Assembly: GCA_958510875.1 (NCBI GenBank)
Contig: OY294068.1
Location: 79,045,978-79,109,977 of the forward strand
From: Endomychus coccineus
Lineage: Eukaryota > Arthropoda > Insecta > Coleoptera > Endomychidae
Direction of reading: 5' to 3'
Length of the DNA: 64,000 bases
The notes under the pieces: model-generated
The model's database searches: none
What the model was told of the DNA's origin: nothing
Seen by the model: the letters and a program-made list of their open reading frames with translations, nothing else
Translations under genes and position numbers: made by a program
Shown here: positions 24,372 to 36,377 of the stretch, piece by piece
Position numbering within the stretch: position 1 is the first letter of the stretch
Layout of the letters: each line of letters begins with the position of its first letter

Positions 24372-24921
24372 TTAATGCTCTTCGATCTCCCTCGTCCAAA
24401 AAAAATATATAAGTAGGTACATAAGTCACGCAGCACTCTTTCAATAAGTAGGTACCTACATATCTACCTATGAGGTACTTCATGAGCATTAACAACAATA
24501 ACATTTAAGTTAAAACACACGCACTCACTGGAATAATGAGAAACTGATTACTTACCATTTCTTGTAATTAATGAATTTGCAGCAACAATTTTCAAGAATA
24601 CTTCTATGTTATGATATTTTGAAGTTTAGTCGTTCCGATTCAGGTTAGGTCTAGCTAGACGTTACGTAGTCGACAAGCGCCCGCAAGTGTGGCGCGGTAA
24701 AATTCAAATTTTCGATGCGTTCGTTCCCAAACGTTTGCCATCATACAAAGTTATTATATTAAATTAATTAAATATTGAAGGTATGTAGTTACTTAAAATC
24801 TGTATGGTGACAAAATATATAAATAAAATCATTATGTTCAATTAGTGGTCCACCTAAGTCCTGGAACCAGCTCAGGGGGGGGGTCATGACCCCCATGACC
24901 CCCCCCCTGGATCCGCCCTTG

Positions 24922-25923
24922 GTCGCGAGAAGATTCCCTTTGGTACGTCGCACGTCAGACGTACTTAGCTGAGACCTGCGAGTACCTGTTTCTATTGTAA
25001 TTAAATTTTCCCATATAATCGATATTTTGGGTTCCGAAAATGTGCCTATCCTATGACCATGCTCATAATCTAACGACATGGAGCGAAAACGGCACGCGAA
25101 AACTCCTCGTAAAGACGTTCTATATACCGTAAATTAGCACTTCTCTAACTCGCCAGCTACGCGCTCCTCACGTGAACGTCATTTGATTTATCTAAAATTA
25201 ACCAATTTGAAACCGTTTTCGACCCGGTTTGTGGCTATCACAACCTTCTAAAAGGTTCAAAGTTTACATTTCGACCATTTTAAATCCTTGAATCGTTTCA
25301 CTTTCAACGTAATATCACTTTCCTCCTCACTGAAAATACACTTTGTCGGTGCACTCAACACTCATTGTTTTTGTGAAGGAGATTCAAAGCAAATACATAA
25401 AACTTGTTGTTTTTCATAACGAACACGCTTCTAGCTCTAGTGAGTAGCATGCACCGCCGTGCATGCGCAGCGCGCTGGATTGCAGATGTTGCCACGCGGT
25501 ATTAGAAATTTAACGGAATTACATATTCTGACCAAATTCCTCACTGAAAACGTCTGTTCTGCATTTTTTCACGATGTAGAAAGTGTTAGCTTCAATTTAA
25601 AAAAAAATTATCCAGGCGAAGGTAACTTTTTTATCTCATTTTCCTCGACAACTTTAATTATCCGTAAGACGAATTTTCCCCCCAGGAAATGTCTGTTCTT
25701 GGTAGATTCTTATCTCTTTATATATTTTTAACAAGATTCTATCGAGAACGGACAAGCCGAAATGAAAAAAATACGAAGAAATTCTTGACAGACTGAGAAT
25801 GATTTTTCCGGCAAAGGACACGCCAACTAATTTTCTTTAGGGGACTTTTATTTCTGGAATGTGACAATTTATCGATATAAATTGTCAACAGACGGGCGAA
25901 GATAATTGGCTATTTTGGTAACG
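24922..25923. other. Flank of hAT 2 and 5' fragment of a second MULE-like copy
   Basis: From about 25550 to 25923 the sequence parallels, in opposite orientation, 18850-19480. Shared words are ACGTCTGTTC, GAGAACGGACAAGCC, GGACTTTTATT and GCGAAGATAATTG. It ends in GTAACGGCATCCCGTACTAT, which encodes the same V-T-A-S-R-T-I start as the gene at 18872, on the plus strand. The fragment stops where the piggyBac-bearing unit begins. No other gene seen. Confidence 0.55.
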
Positions 25924-26096
25924 GCATCCCGTACTATAACAGCATTATGAAGTTCAAACATACTTTGAGGTATATGTTCATTGCTCGTCGAAATATCAGA
26001 GGACCGGTTTCGAGAATCAGTAACTGCCTGGATATATACTTGTGGGATGAAAAATCGCATTATGTTGTTGTTCGATCAGTAGTTGTGGGGTAGAAG

Positions 26097-27385
26097 TTAT
26101 AATATTATTCCATATAGTTGATATAGTTGCATAGTTGATACAATTCTCAAAGTTCCAACAATTGTAGTTCGATGGTTTCCGAGAAGATCCCTCGCCAAGG
26201 GCACATATGTGAAGTATTTATCCATCCTCACATTCCTATCCGTGTTCAAGATGGGGCTGATTATCCGCTTAATCACGCTAGCTGCGCTGTTCCAAAGTTG
26301 GTAAGGACCAGGTGGTTGTTTTCCGGCATATATTTCCAAATTTTCGGTATAGAACTTCCTTGCGTCAACCAGTGCTTACATTTTTATGCCGTATTTCGCT
26401 GGCTTGTTTGCAATGTACTGTCGAAATTTGCAGCGTCCTCTGAATGCTTCCAACATTTCGTCGACAGTTACATATTCACCTACTTGATAATCGTTCTTAC
26501 AACGTTGCACAAAATCTTCGAACTGTTTCCTCATGGGTGCTATTATCAATAGCTTTACGTTCATTTCTGTCCAGAATATTGTCAAACCACAGAGCGCTTA
26601 GTAGGATGTAAGATCTACTCTTCGACATTGTGGCTCAAAAACACTCGGGAGCAGTACCGTCATCTGTCCACAATTCATTGGAGTTGACATGGTGACCCTT
26701 TTTTGCGCCGGCCAAGTACAGAAGACCGATAAGAGCCCGAATTTCTTGCACGGTCGTGCCCGGACAATCTCTTTCCCGAGCATATCTTTGTCGTTTTTTT
26801 TGTCAAATAAATATTTGTGCAGGTTACTGCTCCCTGAATTGACTCTCCTGGGAAGAATAGTTCCCAGCATTCTAAGGGAGATCTGGCATTTCTGACTGCG
26901 GCTCTTACTCTTGGTACATATGAAACTATATTGTGTGCTCTAGTACGCCCAGTGACTGGTGGTAGGTGTTTTAGCCATTCGGTTACCTTGTCTTTTCCCA
27001 GAAACTTTGGAACAATGTCGGAATAATAATTATCAGCATCTAGTAAATCAGAACTGTTTGATTGCTCGGAACCTGTCTTGTTGGGGCCATCATGGATGGC
27101 ATTCTGCTCCACTTTCAATTTCATCCACCCTTAAACTCTAACTCACTTGACCCGTCTGTAACAATAAGAAAAATTTTAAGTTTTTGAATTTTTTTATAGT
27201 AAATGGAATGGTAAATAGTACAATACTTGATTCATTTTACTGAGTTCAGTAAACGTTACAAAAAAAAACAGAATTACAAGACTAATAACAGAAAATCATA
27301 TCGTAAATAGGAACATACCTTTGTTTTTGTGCTGGTCAAATTGTAACAAAGCAAGCTCTAAAAGTCCTCTTCCTCGGCTAGTCAT
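26097..27385 (-). pseudogene. piggyBac-like transposase, tandem copy 1
   Basis: Exon 1 starts at ATG 27385 (MTSRGRGLLELALLQFDQ) and ends at a GTATGT donor; the acceptor is near 27156. The N-terminal domain has SDIVPKFLGKDKVTEWLKH. The first catalytic Asp is in YVTVDEMLEAFRGRCKFRQ near 26465, followed by NKPAKYGIKM. The next part holds [10 protein letters not shown] and [20 protein letters not shown], where an Asp aligns with the second catalytic site. Stops and frameshifts separate these blocks, and the C-terminal third is missing. It is a different lineage from the copy at 1-1349. Confidence 0.85.
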
Positions 27386-27784
27386 CCTACTTGCATTAAA
27401 GTTCACACAAAAGCAAAGTCGAACACCGAACCGTCAATGTCTATTGAAAAGTTAACCTACGCCGTTAGTCGCTATGTGAAGGTCACCTTCACACTTACGT
27501 ACTTTACCCTACTAAAGAGACTGCAACAAGTATACGGAGTTGATCTGCCGTAAGAGCAGATAAACACAATGTAGTAGCAGGTTGTGTCGAGGATATGGTG
27601 GGGTAGCAGAAGCATCCCGTACTATAACAGCATTATGAAGTTCAAACATACTTTGAGGTATATGTTCATTGCTCGTCGAAATATCAGAGGACCGGTTTCG
27701 AGAATCAGTAACTGCCTGGATATATACTTGTGGGATGAAAAATCGCATTATGTTGTTGTTCGATCAGTAGTTGTGGGGTAGAAG

Positions 27785-29073
27785 TTATAATATTATTCCA
27801 TATAGTTGATATAGTTGCATAGTTGATACAATTCTCAAAGTTCCAACAATTGTAGTTCGATGGTTTCCGAGAAGATCCCTCGCCAAGGGCACATATGTGA
27901 AGTATTTATCCATCCTCACATTCCTATCCGTGTTCAAGATGGGGCTGATCATCCGCTTAATCACGCTAGCTGCGCTGTTCCAAAGTTGGTAAGGACCAGG
28001 TGGTTGTTTTCCGGCATATATTTCCAAATTTTCGGTATAGAACTTCCTTGCGTCAACCAGTGCTTACATTTTTATGCCGTATTTCGCTGGCTTGTTTGCA
28101 ATGTACTGTCGAAATTTGCAGCGTCCTCTGAATGCTTCCAACATTTCGTCGACAGTTACATATTCACCTACTTGATAATCGTTCTTACAACGTTGCACAA
28201 AATCTTCGAACTGTTTCCTCATGGGTGCTATTATCAATAGCTTTACGTTCATTTCTGTCCAGAATATTGTCAAACCACAGAGCGCTTAGTAGGATGTAAG
28301 ATCTACTCTTCGACATTGTGGCTCAAAAACACTCGGGAGCAGTACCGTCATCTGTCCACAATTCATTGGAGTTGACATGGTGACCCTTTTTTGCGCCGGC
28401 CAAGTACAGAAGACCGATAAGAGCCCGAATTTCTTGCACGGTCGTGCCCGGACAATCTCTTTCCCGAGCATATCTTTGTCGTTTTTTTTGTCAAATAAAT
28501 ATTTGTGCAGGTTACTGCTCCCTGAATTGACTCTCCTGGGAAAAATAGTTCCCAGCATTCTAAGGGAGATCTGGCATTTCTGACTGCGGCTCTTACTCTT
28601 GGTACATATGAAACTATATTGTGTGCTCTAGTACGCCCAGTGACTGGTGGTAAGTGTTTTAGCCATTCGGTTACCTTGTCTTTTCCCAGAAACTTTGGAA
28701 CAATGTCGGAATAATAATTATCAGCATCTAGTAAATCAGAACTGTTTGATTGCTCGGAACCTGTCTTGTTGGGGCCATCATGGATGGCATTCTGCTCCAC
28801 TTTCAATTTCATCCACCCTTAAACTCTAACTCACTTGACCCGTCTGTAACAATAAGAAAAATTTTAAGTTTTTGAATTTTTTTATAGTAAATGGAATGGT
28901 AAATAGTACAATACTTGATTCATTTTACTGAGTTCAGTAAACGTTACAAAAAAAAACAGAATTACAAGACTAATAACAGAAAATCATATCGTAAATAGGA
29001 ACATACCTTTGTTTTTGTGCTGGTCAAATTGTAACAAAGCAAGCTCTAAAAGTCCTCTTCCTCGGCTAGTCAT
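27785..29073 (-). pseudogene. piggyBac-like transposase, tandem copy 2
   Basis: Near-identical to the copy at 26097-27385 and carrying the same stops and frameshifts, so the gene was already dead when the segment duplicated. Exon 1 starts at ATG 29073. The few differences are single substitutions such as Ile to Met in [11 protein letters not shown]. Confidence 0.85.
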
Positions 29074-29395
29074 CCTACTTGCATTAAAGTTCACACAAAA
29101 GCAAAGTCGAACACCGAACCGTCAATGTCTATTGAAAAGTTAACCTACGCCGTTAGTCGCTATGTGAAGGTCACCTTCACACTTACGTACTTTACCCTAC
29201 TAAAGAGACTGCAACAAGTATACGGAGTTGATCTGCCGTAAGAGCAGATAAACACAATGTAGTAGCAGGTTGTGTCGAGGATATGGTGGGGTAGCAGAAG
29301 CATGTCTCATTGGGTGACGGAATTATTGAGAAAATGCCGATAGTGTAAAGGTTGTGCTCATAGCAGCGACTAACCGCGGGTTAACAACTCATTTT

Positions 29396-30464
29396 CTAGA
29401 TGCAAGCACTGACCTTCCCTTTCTGTAATCGAAAGATCACTGCAGCCATCGGCCAACAAACCTCAATTTTTAACTCCCTCGAAACATAACTTACATATCT
29501 CCAATCTTTCTTCTCAACACGAAACGTTTTTGACACCAGGTCGAAACACTTGATATGCATAACTACATTGCACCTGACATTACAGCACTTAAGACCGCCT
29601 CTATACACGGTCTCTACATATTTTACATGATTTCACCGAACTTTTAGAATCATCATCTGCCACGCTACCGGCACCGCCGACCATGTCGACCGCTGAACAC
29701 TCTTCATGATTGTCGATACTCCAGTCTTCATTCGGTTTCGTCGGTAACTCCATCTCTATGGATCCTTGGTCCTGAGATTCTATGTCGCCGAGGCCGTTAA
29801 TCCAGTATGCTATTGAAGCTGGAATAACTAAATTGAGTCCTGATAGTAGGTTGAGAGTGTTAGTGTCCTGTGCGTCCATCATCCCCTTCTCTTGTCGAAT
29901 GGTGAGTATCTTCATCGTTATGACTATCATTATGTAATATGATAGCATACTTTGCAAGATATGTTGGTTAAATGCCTTGTCGCAGGATGCTAGCTCGTTG
30001 TACAAAGCTTCAAGATACAAAGGTAGTATCATCAAAGATGGTGAAAATCTGAATTTATTCCGAAACGGTTGTAAATTGTTAGGTTCGACCAGTCCAAAAC
30101 AATCGAGATCGAGAGGGTCTTTGAATGTTGTGCCCGTCGTTGTATTCTTCGATTGATCATTCTTTGGCTTCCTTTTAAACATCTTGAATATTGTTTGTTT
30201 GCTTCTTGGAGCGCTAACCTCATTTTTGGGTTCTTCCTTTGAATTCATCTTTTGTTGTAGCGTCTTTTCCTTTTTCTCGGCTACACCTGTGTGCGTGCTG
30301 GAAATCATTGGATCGGACGTCTCTTTCGTTGGTTCAGTAAGTCGTATGGTCTCATTAGCCCGGTTTGATCCAGTACCGCGAAACGTTCCACGTCCACGTC
30401 CCCGACCTCTTCCTTTTCTTGGTGAGTGGGTATCTTTTCTAGTAGATGATTCGTTTTGATTCAT
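29396..30464 (-). pseudogene. Unrecognised protein: RGR-rich start, helical middle, zinc-cluster end
   Basis: The main frame 29601-30464 (287 residues) begins with a Gly-Arg-rich tail (RKGRGRGRGRGTFRG), then Lys-rich sequence and a hydrophobic, helical middle (ILPLYLEALYNELASCDKAF, LVIPASIAYWINGLGD). It ends at KSCKICRDRV. Overlapping in another frame, 29396-29608 continues with YRGGLKCCNVRC...HIKCF. Together they give C-x2-C...C-x4-C...H-x2-C, a PHD/C1-like zinc cluster, so a single-base frameshift probably separates them. The middle faintly recalls capsid proteins of partiti-like RNA viruses, while the zinc cluster is more like those in retroelement ORF1 proteins. Neither link is secure. 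No homologue recognised. Confidence 0.4.
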
Positions 30465-30994
30465 TTTGAATTCTTGGATAAAACTTACGTTTTAATATTC
30501 TCTTATTAGAGAATATATGTAGAGTTGTAATGATTACTTTTAGGACGATCAATAGTTCGTCAATATCACTACTGTGCTGGTTCTGTTTTGACTGGTTTTT
30601 TATGCTAATTTTTGGTGGCCCTTCCCTGCCAAACGAAATAACTTTTTTCAATTGTTAGAGTTCCTGACACATCTACAGTCTAGCCCTTTTCTACGATACC
30701 TCAGACACTATACTTTTCTCTATCGAACTCGTCGACTACGATATTAATATATAGATTCGTAATACAGATCAATGATAGTAAATTATTAGCTTAGAAGATT
30801 GTTCCAAAAATTGTTAGAGAATTTTATTCTGTGCAATACAGTTGTCAGAAGTCAAAATTACATGATTGAGATTCTAAACTTTTCTTACAAGAACATATCT
30901 GTTCTCTGTAGATTTTAAATCGGTCTATATTATCGTCAGTGAGTGATATAATACCTCTTTTTGGACAATTCCTGTTTTTTTATAATATAATATA
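30465..30994. other. No gene seen
   Basis: AT-rich sequence between the RGR-rich gene and the LTR-like block. Contains only short frames without motifs. Confidence 0.4.
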
Positions 30995-32117
30995 TTGTTA
31001 TGATTTCATTTCCTAAACAATAAAATGATAAAATTAGAACTTACCGAACATTGAAAATCAGAAAAGATTAATAAAAAGATATTCTATGGAATTAAATACA
31101 ATGTTAAAAGTTAAATAATAGTAAGTATAATATAATGAACAATGTAAAATATAATAAACAACAATGTAATTAGAATAAAAGTGTAAAACCTCATTGGTTA
31201 AATTTGAAAATACTTAGCGTCGGTTTTGAAGGCCTATAAAAGGATTCTGAAGATCAAGCCAAGTGAGTTAGCCATCAACATCTGGAGAGTCAAGATACTC
31301 AAGCTAATCAAAAGATTTCCATAACCTTAGATTATTGGATAAACATCGGTGAACCCAAGTGTTCCAGTAGCTTCGTAAGGTTGAAAGTAACCGAAGCAAA
31401 TAAGTAATTTATACAAGTCAAGTAGTGTTCCCAGTCTTCAAACAGAATTTTTAAAAGTTATTATAACCATAATTCACAAGTAGCATCGTATAATAGTTAG
31501 TCTTCGACAACGTTCGAAGACATCATTTAAGGTTTTATATCTTTTGAAAAAGAATAAGACAAGTTAACAATTATCAACAGTTTCTGATTTCTAAGGAAGT
31601 ATCCACATTGTTTACCTGTGATTTGTGTATAGCAAAGTAATTGTGTTCTGATGAAGTGAATTTCAAATTAATAAGAAAATCAAGCCAAGTGAACATTGCC
31701 TACATTTTGAACATATTCTTGGATATAAACTAAACGTAAGTTTATTTGTTATTTCTCCATTGTATTATTATCTGTCTGTAAATCTGAAAGAGAGATTGTA
31801 GATTATAACTGTGTAAACAAAGATAAATCGAAATAATCATTTTGAGGTTAGATCATAGATCTATTTGAACATAAAATTGTTAGAAGTTAATACCCGAGAT
31901 AAAAGTTTTTAACATTCAAAGAACATTGTGTTTGATTCCATAGATATAAAATAAAAAGGTAAAAGTTCATTATTCAAATCATTAGATTATTCAAATCAAA
32001 ACAAACATAAGATTTAAAAATACAAATAAAAGCTAGCCGGAAGAATTAATAATAATTCATAATTAAATAATAAACGCATAAAAGAGATTAGTTAATAATT
32101 GTCACCACAACGTGGGG
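30995..32117 (+). mobile_element. Possible LTR with adjoining primer site
   Basis: Begins with TGTTATGATTTC. A core promoter-like CTATAAAAGG lies at 31234-31243, and the block closes near 32105 with AATTGTCA followed by CCACAACGTGGGGC. The latter resembles the CAACGTGGGGC junction found after insect gypsy/BEL LTRs. No second LTR and no gag-pol follow, so if real it is a solo or truncated LTR. The evidence is indirect. Confidence 0.35.
31234..31243 (+). promoter_or_regulatory. TATA-box-like site
   Basis: CTATAAAAGG, the only strong TATA consensus in this stretch. A purine/pyrimidine start-like ATCA lies about 30-35 bases downstream. It would be the LTR promoter if 30995-32117 is an LTR. Confidence 0.4.
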
Positions 32118-32479
32118 CAAAATAAATCAAAAGGGTTTAGTTAACAATATATAATATCGTTAGGGCCCAGACTATTCATATTGTATAATTCTGAAGGACT
32201 GCTTATAGGTAGAAGTTTTCAACTCTGTCACTTTAAAAGTCAAATGATACCACAATTCAAAGATCATCTAAATGTCTTTTTACGACCTAACAATTTTTAA
32301 GAATTAAGTAGGAGTCATGTTAGTTAATAAGTCAACACTGATAAAACCATTGTATCGATTTTTACGTTAATTTTATGTAATAGCATTGTTTTTCTGGAAA
32401 AAATTATCTTTTTGAGCTTAGCTCTACGGTATGGTTTAGGTTTACAAAGAAAGATGAGGCACAAAATGTAAATTTAGTT
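32118..32479. other. No gene seen
   Basis: AT-rich sequence after the LTR-like block. No coding frame or repeat recognised. Confidence 0.4.
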
Positions 32480-33085
32480 CATTCATTGTCCATAATAATA
32501 AGTGCTGAAAGTGTTTTCCTCCTGGTTCCATACAATAATAGAGCTTTTGTTCAAAACGGTCCCTGATACTAGAAAGCATTTCTGATGTAATGGCCCGACA
32601 TCAATGATCCGCTGCCGTAATTCATTTAATGACTGTGGCTGAGTTTTATAAATCTTACTTTTTAAGTGACCCTATAGAAAAAATCTAAGGGGTCTATAAG
32701 ATGATTTTGGTGGCCACGCTGTTGGTCCTCTTCGGCCGATCCATCTACCAGGATATGTCCGACTCAAATATTCACGAACAGCAAGGGTATAAAGAAGAGG
32801 TGCACCATCTTGTAGAAATGTAAACTATTCGGCATTGTAATTGTTATCACTTTCAAGTAGTTCTGTCAAAGCAGGATCGATAACGTCTTCTAATAATTGC
32901 AGATACATTTCTCCATTTAGATTTCCTGGGAGAAAAAAGAACCAATTGAACAATCGCCATAAATTCCAACCCAGACATTTAATTTCTCAGGATGTTGAGT
33001 GTGAAGCTCATGGAATAGCTGTGGATTTTCGTCGGACCAATATCGACAATTGTGACGATTAACAGTCTCATTTAGAAAAAACACT
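32480..33085 (-). pseudogene. Mariner/Tc-like (IS630 group) transposase, C-terminal fossil
   Basis: Read in pieces on the minus strand: FLNETVNRHNCRYWSDENP, LNVWVGIYGDCSIGSFFLPG, NGEMYLQLLEDVIDPAL, FLQDGAPPLYP, and at the end EMLSSIRDRFEQKLYYCMEP. These are the DDE-domain landmarks of the large insect mariner-like family with QDGAPPH. Several frameshifts and stops separate the pieces. The first Asp region and the N-terminal helix-turn-helix are missing here. Confidence 0.85.
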
Positions 33086-34469
33086 AATCGGAAAAATAAA
33101 TGTTAATGTCTAAATTCGGATTATTTATTATTCGTTCAGTCATAATCTCGCACAATTTCAACACATAATGGTTGAAAAAACGTTTTGTTATATATCAAGA
33201 GTATATTTATGGTTGAATTTCAACTATTTATAAACGATAAAATGTCCGCAAGATAAACGTGGAAATACGCGTGCAATACAATAGTTTTGAACGTTAATGA
33301 AAGACGTTGATTATTTGTTGATGATATACGATTCTATTTAGTATCAATTATACGTGTTTTAAAAGTACTTCAATACGTTGAATAAACATTGATCATGTAG
33401 GTTATTTCAATACTAATGAAGGTATAAAATTCGATGAAACGATTGGAAAATATATTCAGCATAATTGGAACACTTTTTACAATTCAAAAATAAATAAAAT
33501 AGAATAAACTATTACACCTAATTATCACTTTAGTACGGTAGAGGAAGGAAAAAATTGCGGATCAAGTGAAAAATTTTTCTCAAATAACCTAGCGGCTCCT
33601 TTTATCCAACACCCCATCATGATCAGCACATTTTTTACATAACCCTATATCGTTGTCCGAAAAACTCCGCCGAACCGCCATTTTTTCCTTCATTTACTAC
33701 TTTACTGCCATTATGAAATCTATGTTCAACCAACCTTCAACCAACCTTGAACCGCAATGCCAATAATCTTGTCGGTAAGCTCACCATGGATGGCGGTGTT
33801 GCGCCCCTAGAAGGATACCTTCGCAGCTTCTGGAAGTTAATACAGATATTATTATTAAAAGTGTAATATACAGTGTGTCCAAGATGAAAATGTCTATAAT
33901 CTGGATATCCAAACGGTAATCGGTAGTTTTTGTTGAATGGGCAAAAATTTGCGTTACCAAAGGGCCATTCATATGGAAGTATACAATTTCCAATATCATT
34001 TTTGAAGCTCAAGTAATTTCTGAAAAGCCGAATTTCTTAATTTCCTATTCCATTTTTTTAGTGATGGAACGAAATAAAGGACCCTTCTTCGGAGTAATAT
34101 AAAAATTGCTTCGAAGAGTTTTCATTTGTTCCTCTGATGGTAACACTAGAAAATTATAAAATAGAAAAACAAGAAATTCTGTTTTCCTAAAATTACTTGA
34201 AAGTTGCTCCACAACACTAGGAAAAAAATAGAGCATCAAGAAATTAGAAATTAATATTGGAAATTTTATATTTCCATGTGAAATGGTCTTTTGGTTATAC
34301 AAAATTTCCCCATTCAACAAAAACTGTATTTACCTTTTCTGATATTCTCATATCCTAAGTTGCATACACTGTAGCTATATTAAATGAATAAATAATAAAA
34401 AAATTCTTTTCGCTTGTCCTATACACAATGATTGAAACAATGAAAAATCAAACTTCCACTTACCATTGA
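33086..34469. other. Intergenic, possible dispersed repeat near 33780-34020
   Basis: No gene seen. The stretch CAGTGTGTCCAAGATGAAAA (33870-33889) and its surroundings look like a dispersed insect repeat or non-autonomous element, but its ends were not found. The rest is AT-rich. Confidence 0.35.
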
Positions 34470-35690
34470 TTACTTTATAGGCCTGGGTCTACCTTTAACC
34501 GGAAACTTTTGGCGTTGACCTGGCGATTTAGGGGCAGTACCTGCCCAATTAAACGATATTCCCAATCGATTAGACATAATGTATTTCATCATATTCATTA
34601 CTGCACCTCTAACAGTTGTTCCTCCAATGGATGCAATACGAGTTCTCTGAAATATTTCAACATTGGTTAGGAACAAATCTCTCAATATATGCCAAATCCA
34701 TACATACTATATAATTAAAATTTTGTTGATTTTCTAGCCACTCCTCAAAATTTGCAAAGTACCTTGACCGATCAATGGGAGACTCAGGAACTTCTGACGG
34801 GCGATGCAAAGCTTGAATGTTTTTAACTTGCAGCGTCTGACAAATTTGGGACAAAAGCGTAGATTGTTGGTCTTGAACTGCTTTAATTGTCTCCAAATCT
34901 TGTAGGATCCTTTGCTGAAACTTGTTGAGCGGTTGATTATTCTGGGTTACAGAAATGTCATTTATTCTCAAACGATGCAATGATGGAGATGTGTTTCTTG
35001 ATGGAGTGAGAACCTGAGTCACTCGAATTTTCCAGTGAGCTTGTGGGAAAATATACAGTTAATATAATAAGATCAACGTTTTATACAAACTTAAAACCTA
35101 TTTGCGGCTGGCAGCAGATTCGTTCCTAAGAGAATGAACTGATGGGTATGGAGAGTTGTTCCTTGATCGTACTGGAGAATCATCTCTCTCTCTCTGAACT
35201 CCTCAAATCCTCGGTTCGACTTCCAGGAAAATGTCCTGTAATATGACAAGAGAAGAAGTTTAATTAACAAACTAGTTCAGATCAAAGAAACTGTACTTAC
35301 ATGTTAGACCAATATGAACGAATGTTGTCATTGCACAGCTTCGGTCTCTCCGAGTAGAGACTGTAAATTAGTTATCAGTTGTGAATAAACATGCAACATT
35401 CTCATCAAGAAATTTGCTAATAGTATAGAAGTTGGAGTAGCAAGACATTTTTCTTTTGATCTGTATGTTCTTGATTTATCCTCTTCTCCTCCACTAACGC
35501 ATTATGATTAACTAAACAATAAGCTGTATGAAGCTCAGACACATGTATAGGAACATATGCTCCAGTATGTTTGGTTTCTGAATTATCAGCCAATTGAGAT
35601 TGAATAGTATCAATGGCATTTTTAGAAGATACTGCTATTTTCCTTGGGAGATGAGATGACGTTTTGAAATTAGCTTTGGCATTCTCAGAT
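34470..35690 (-). CDS. DUF4806-domain protein, partial exon model
   Basis: The last exon 34470-34646 encodes RTRIASIGGTTVRGAVMNMM and FNWAGTAPKSPGQRQKF, the signature of DUF4806, ending in a stop. The exon before ends at 34708 with GTATGT; the 61-base intron has a CAG acceptor. That exon (to about 35030) has SLHRLRINDISVTQ, a coiled stretch QQRILQDLETIKAVQDQQ, and FEEWLENQQNFNYI. Further upstream candidate exons lie at about 35110-35235 (Ser/Arg-rich, with a GA microsatellite that may shift the frame) and 35445-35690 (ANFKTSSHLPRKIAV). The start was not found. DUF4806 genes are numerous in insects, often TE-associated, and of unknown function. It may be intact or decayed. Confidence 0.6.
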
Positions 35691-36377
35691 TATAACAATT
35701 ACATTGGACTTGACCCAAGTTGCCATCAAGTACCTACCTAGAAAAATATGAACATTATTTGAAGCCTTAATGAATATAAAAAAGGATTAAAATGTTTGTT
35801 AAATTTTTTTATGGAAATATGGTTATGATCACACTCAATAATCATTTATTGTAAAGAAACTTACCAGTCAAGTCATCAGTGGAGGCACAAATTATTTCTT
35901 CACAAAATAACGAATCAAACGAAACTATGTATTTGTTTTATACTACTTGTTTTATGACGTATTTATGGTATCGCATTGCGGTTGTGCCCGCCATAGATGA
36001 TAATACAACTGATAGTAACCTAATCTATAGTGCTAGTACTGCTAGTGCCAGTATCCGCGGTCGGTAAATGTTGTTGACCGACATGGCCACAAAGACCGGT
36101 GGCCGGTTGCGGTACGATCACGTTATTAAATCGTAGTGAGCTATGATTGGCTTAGACAAACAAAAGGGACACGATTTATAGCGAAAGAAGGCGATAATTT
36201 TTCTATAGCCACAGAGTAGGTCATAACTCTACTATCACAGTACAACTATAAATTTGCTATAACGTTTATGGTTGTGCTATGCTATAGCGTACACGTTTAT
36301 TGACAGGGAGAAGGTTTTGTGTCATTTTAGTATATGACATACCATCAATCAAAGATATTTAATGTAGTGGAGAGCTA
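35691..36377. other. No gene seen
   Basis: Non-coding sequence with scattered CTATAGC words between the DUF4806 gene and the long-inverted-repeat element. The 3-bp word CTA at 36375-36377 is the probable left target duplication of that element. Confidence 0.4.

Larger units (their letters stand above)
19636..24921 (-). mobile_element. hAT transposon 2, 5286 bp
   Basis: Ends are CAAGGGCGGATCCAG at 19636 and CTGGATCCGCCCTTG at 24907-24921. The 8-bp target duplication GTCGCGAG is perfect (19628-19635 and 24922-24929). It holds a decayed transposase gene at 20043-23175 and a long non-coding 5' part (23176-24900) with many TAGGTAGGTACCTAC-like words. Two small elements are nested inside, at 21694-22177 and 23938-24371. 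Confidence 0.93.
25924..29299. repeat. Tandem duplication of a 1688-bp unit
   Basis: Units 25924-27611 and 27612-29299 are in direct contact and share the opening word GCATCCCGTACTATAACAGC. Only a handful of substitutions are visible (for example at 26264/27952, 26863/28551, 26964/28652). Each holds the same piggyBac pseudogene. A third start, GCAT, follows at 29300 and then diverges. Confidence 0.93.

Noticed and set aside
30184..30459. Plus-strand 91-codon frame opposite the RGR-rich gene
   Set aside because: Antisense shadow of the Gly-Arg codons.
36060..36340. CTATAGC word cluster as a regulatory array
   Set aside because: Irregular spacing and sequence, explained by AT-rich composition.
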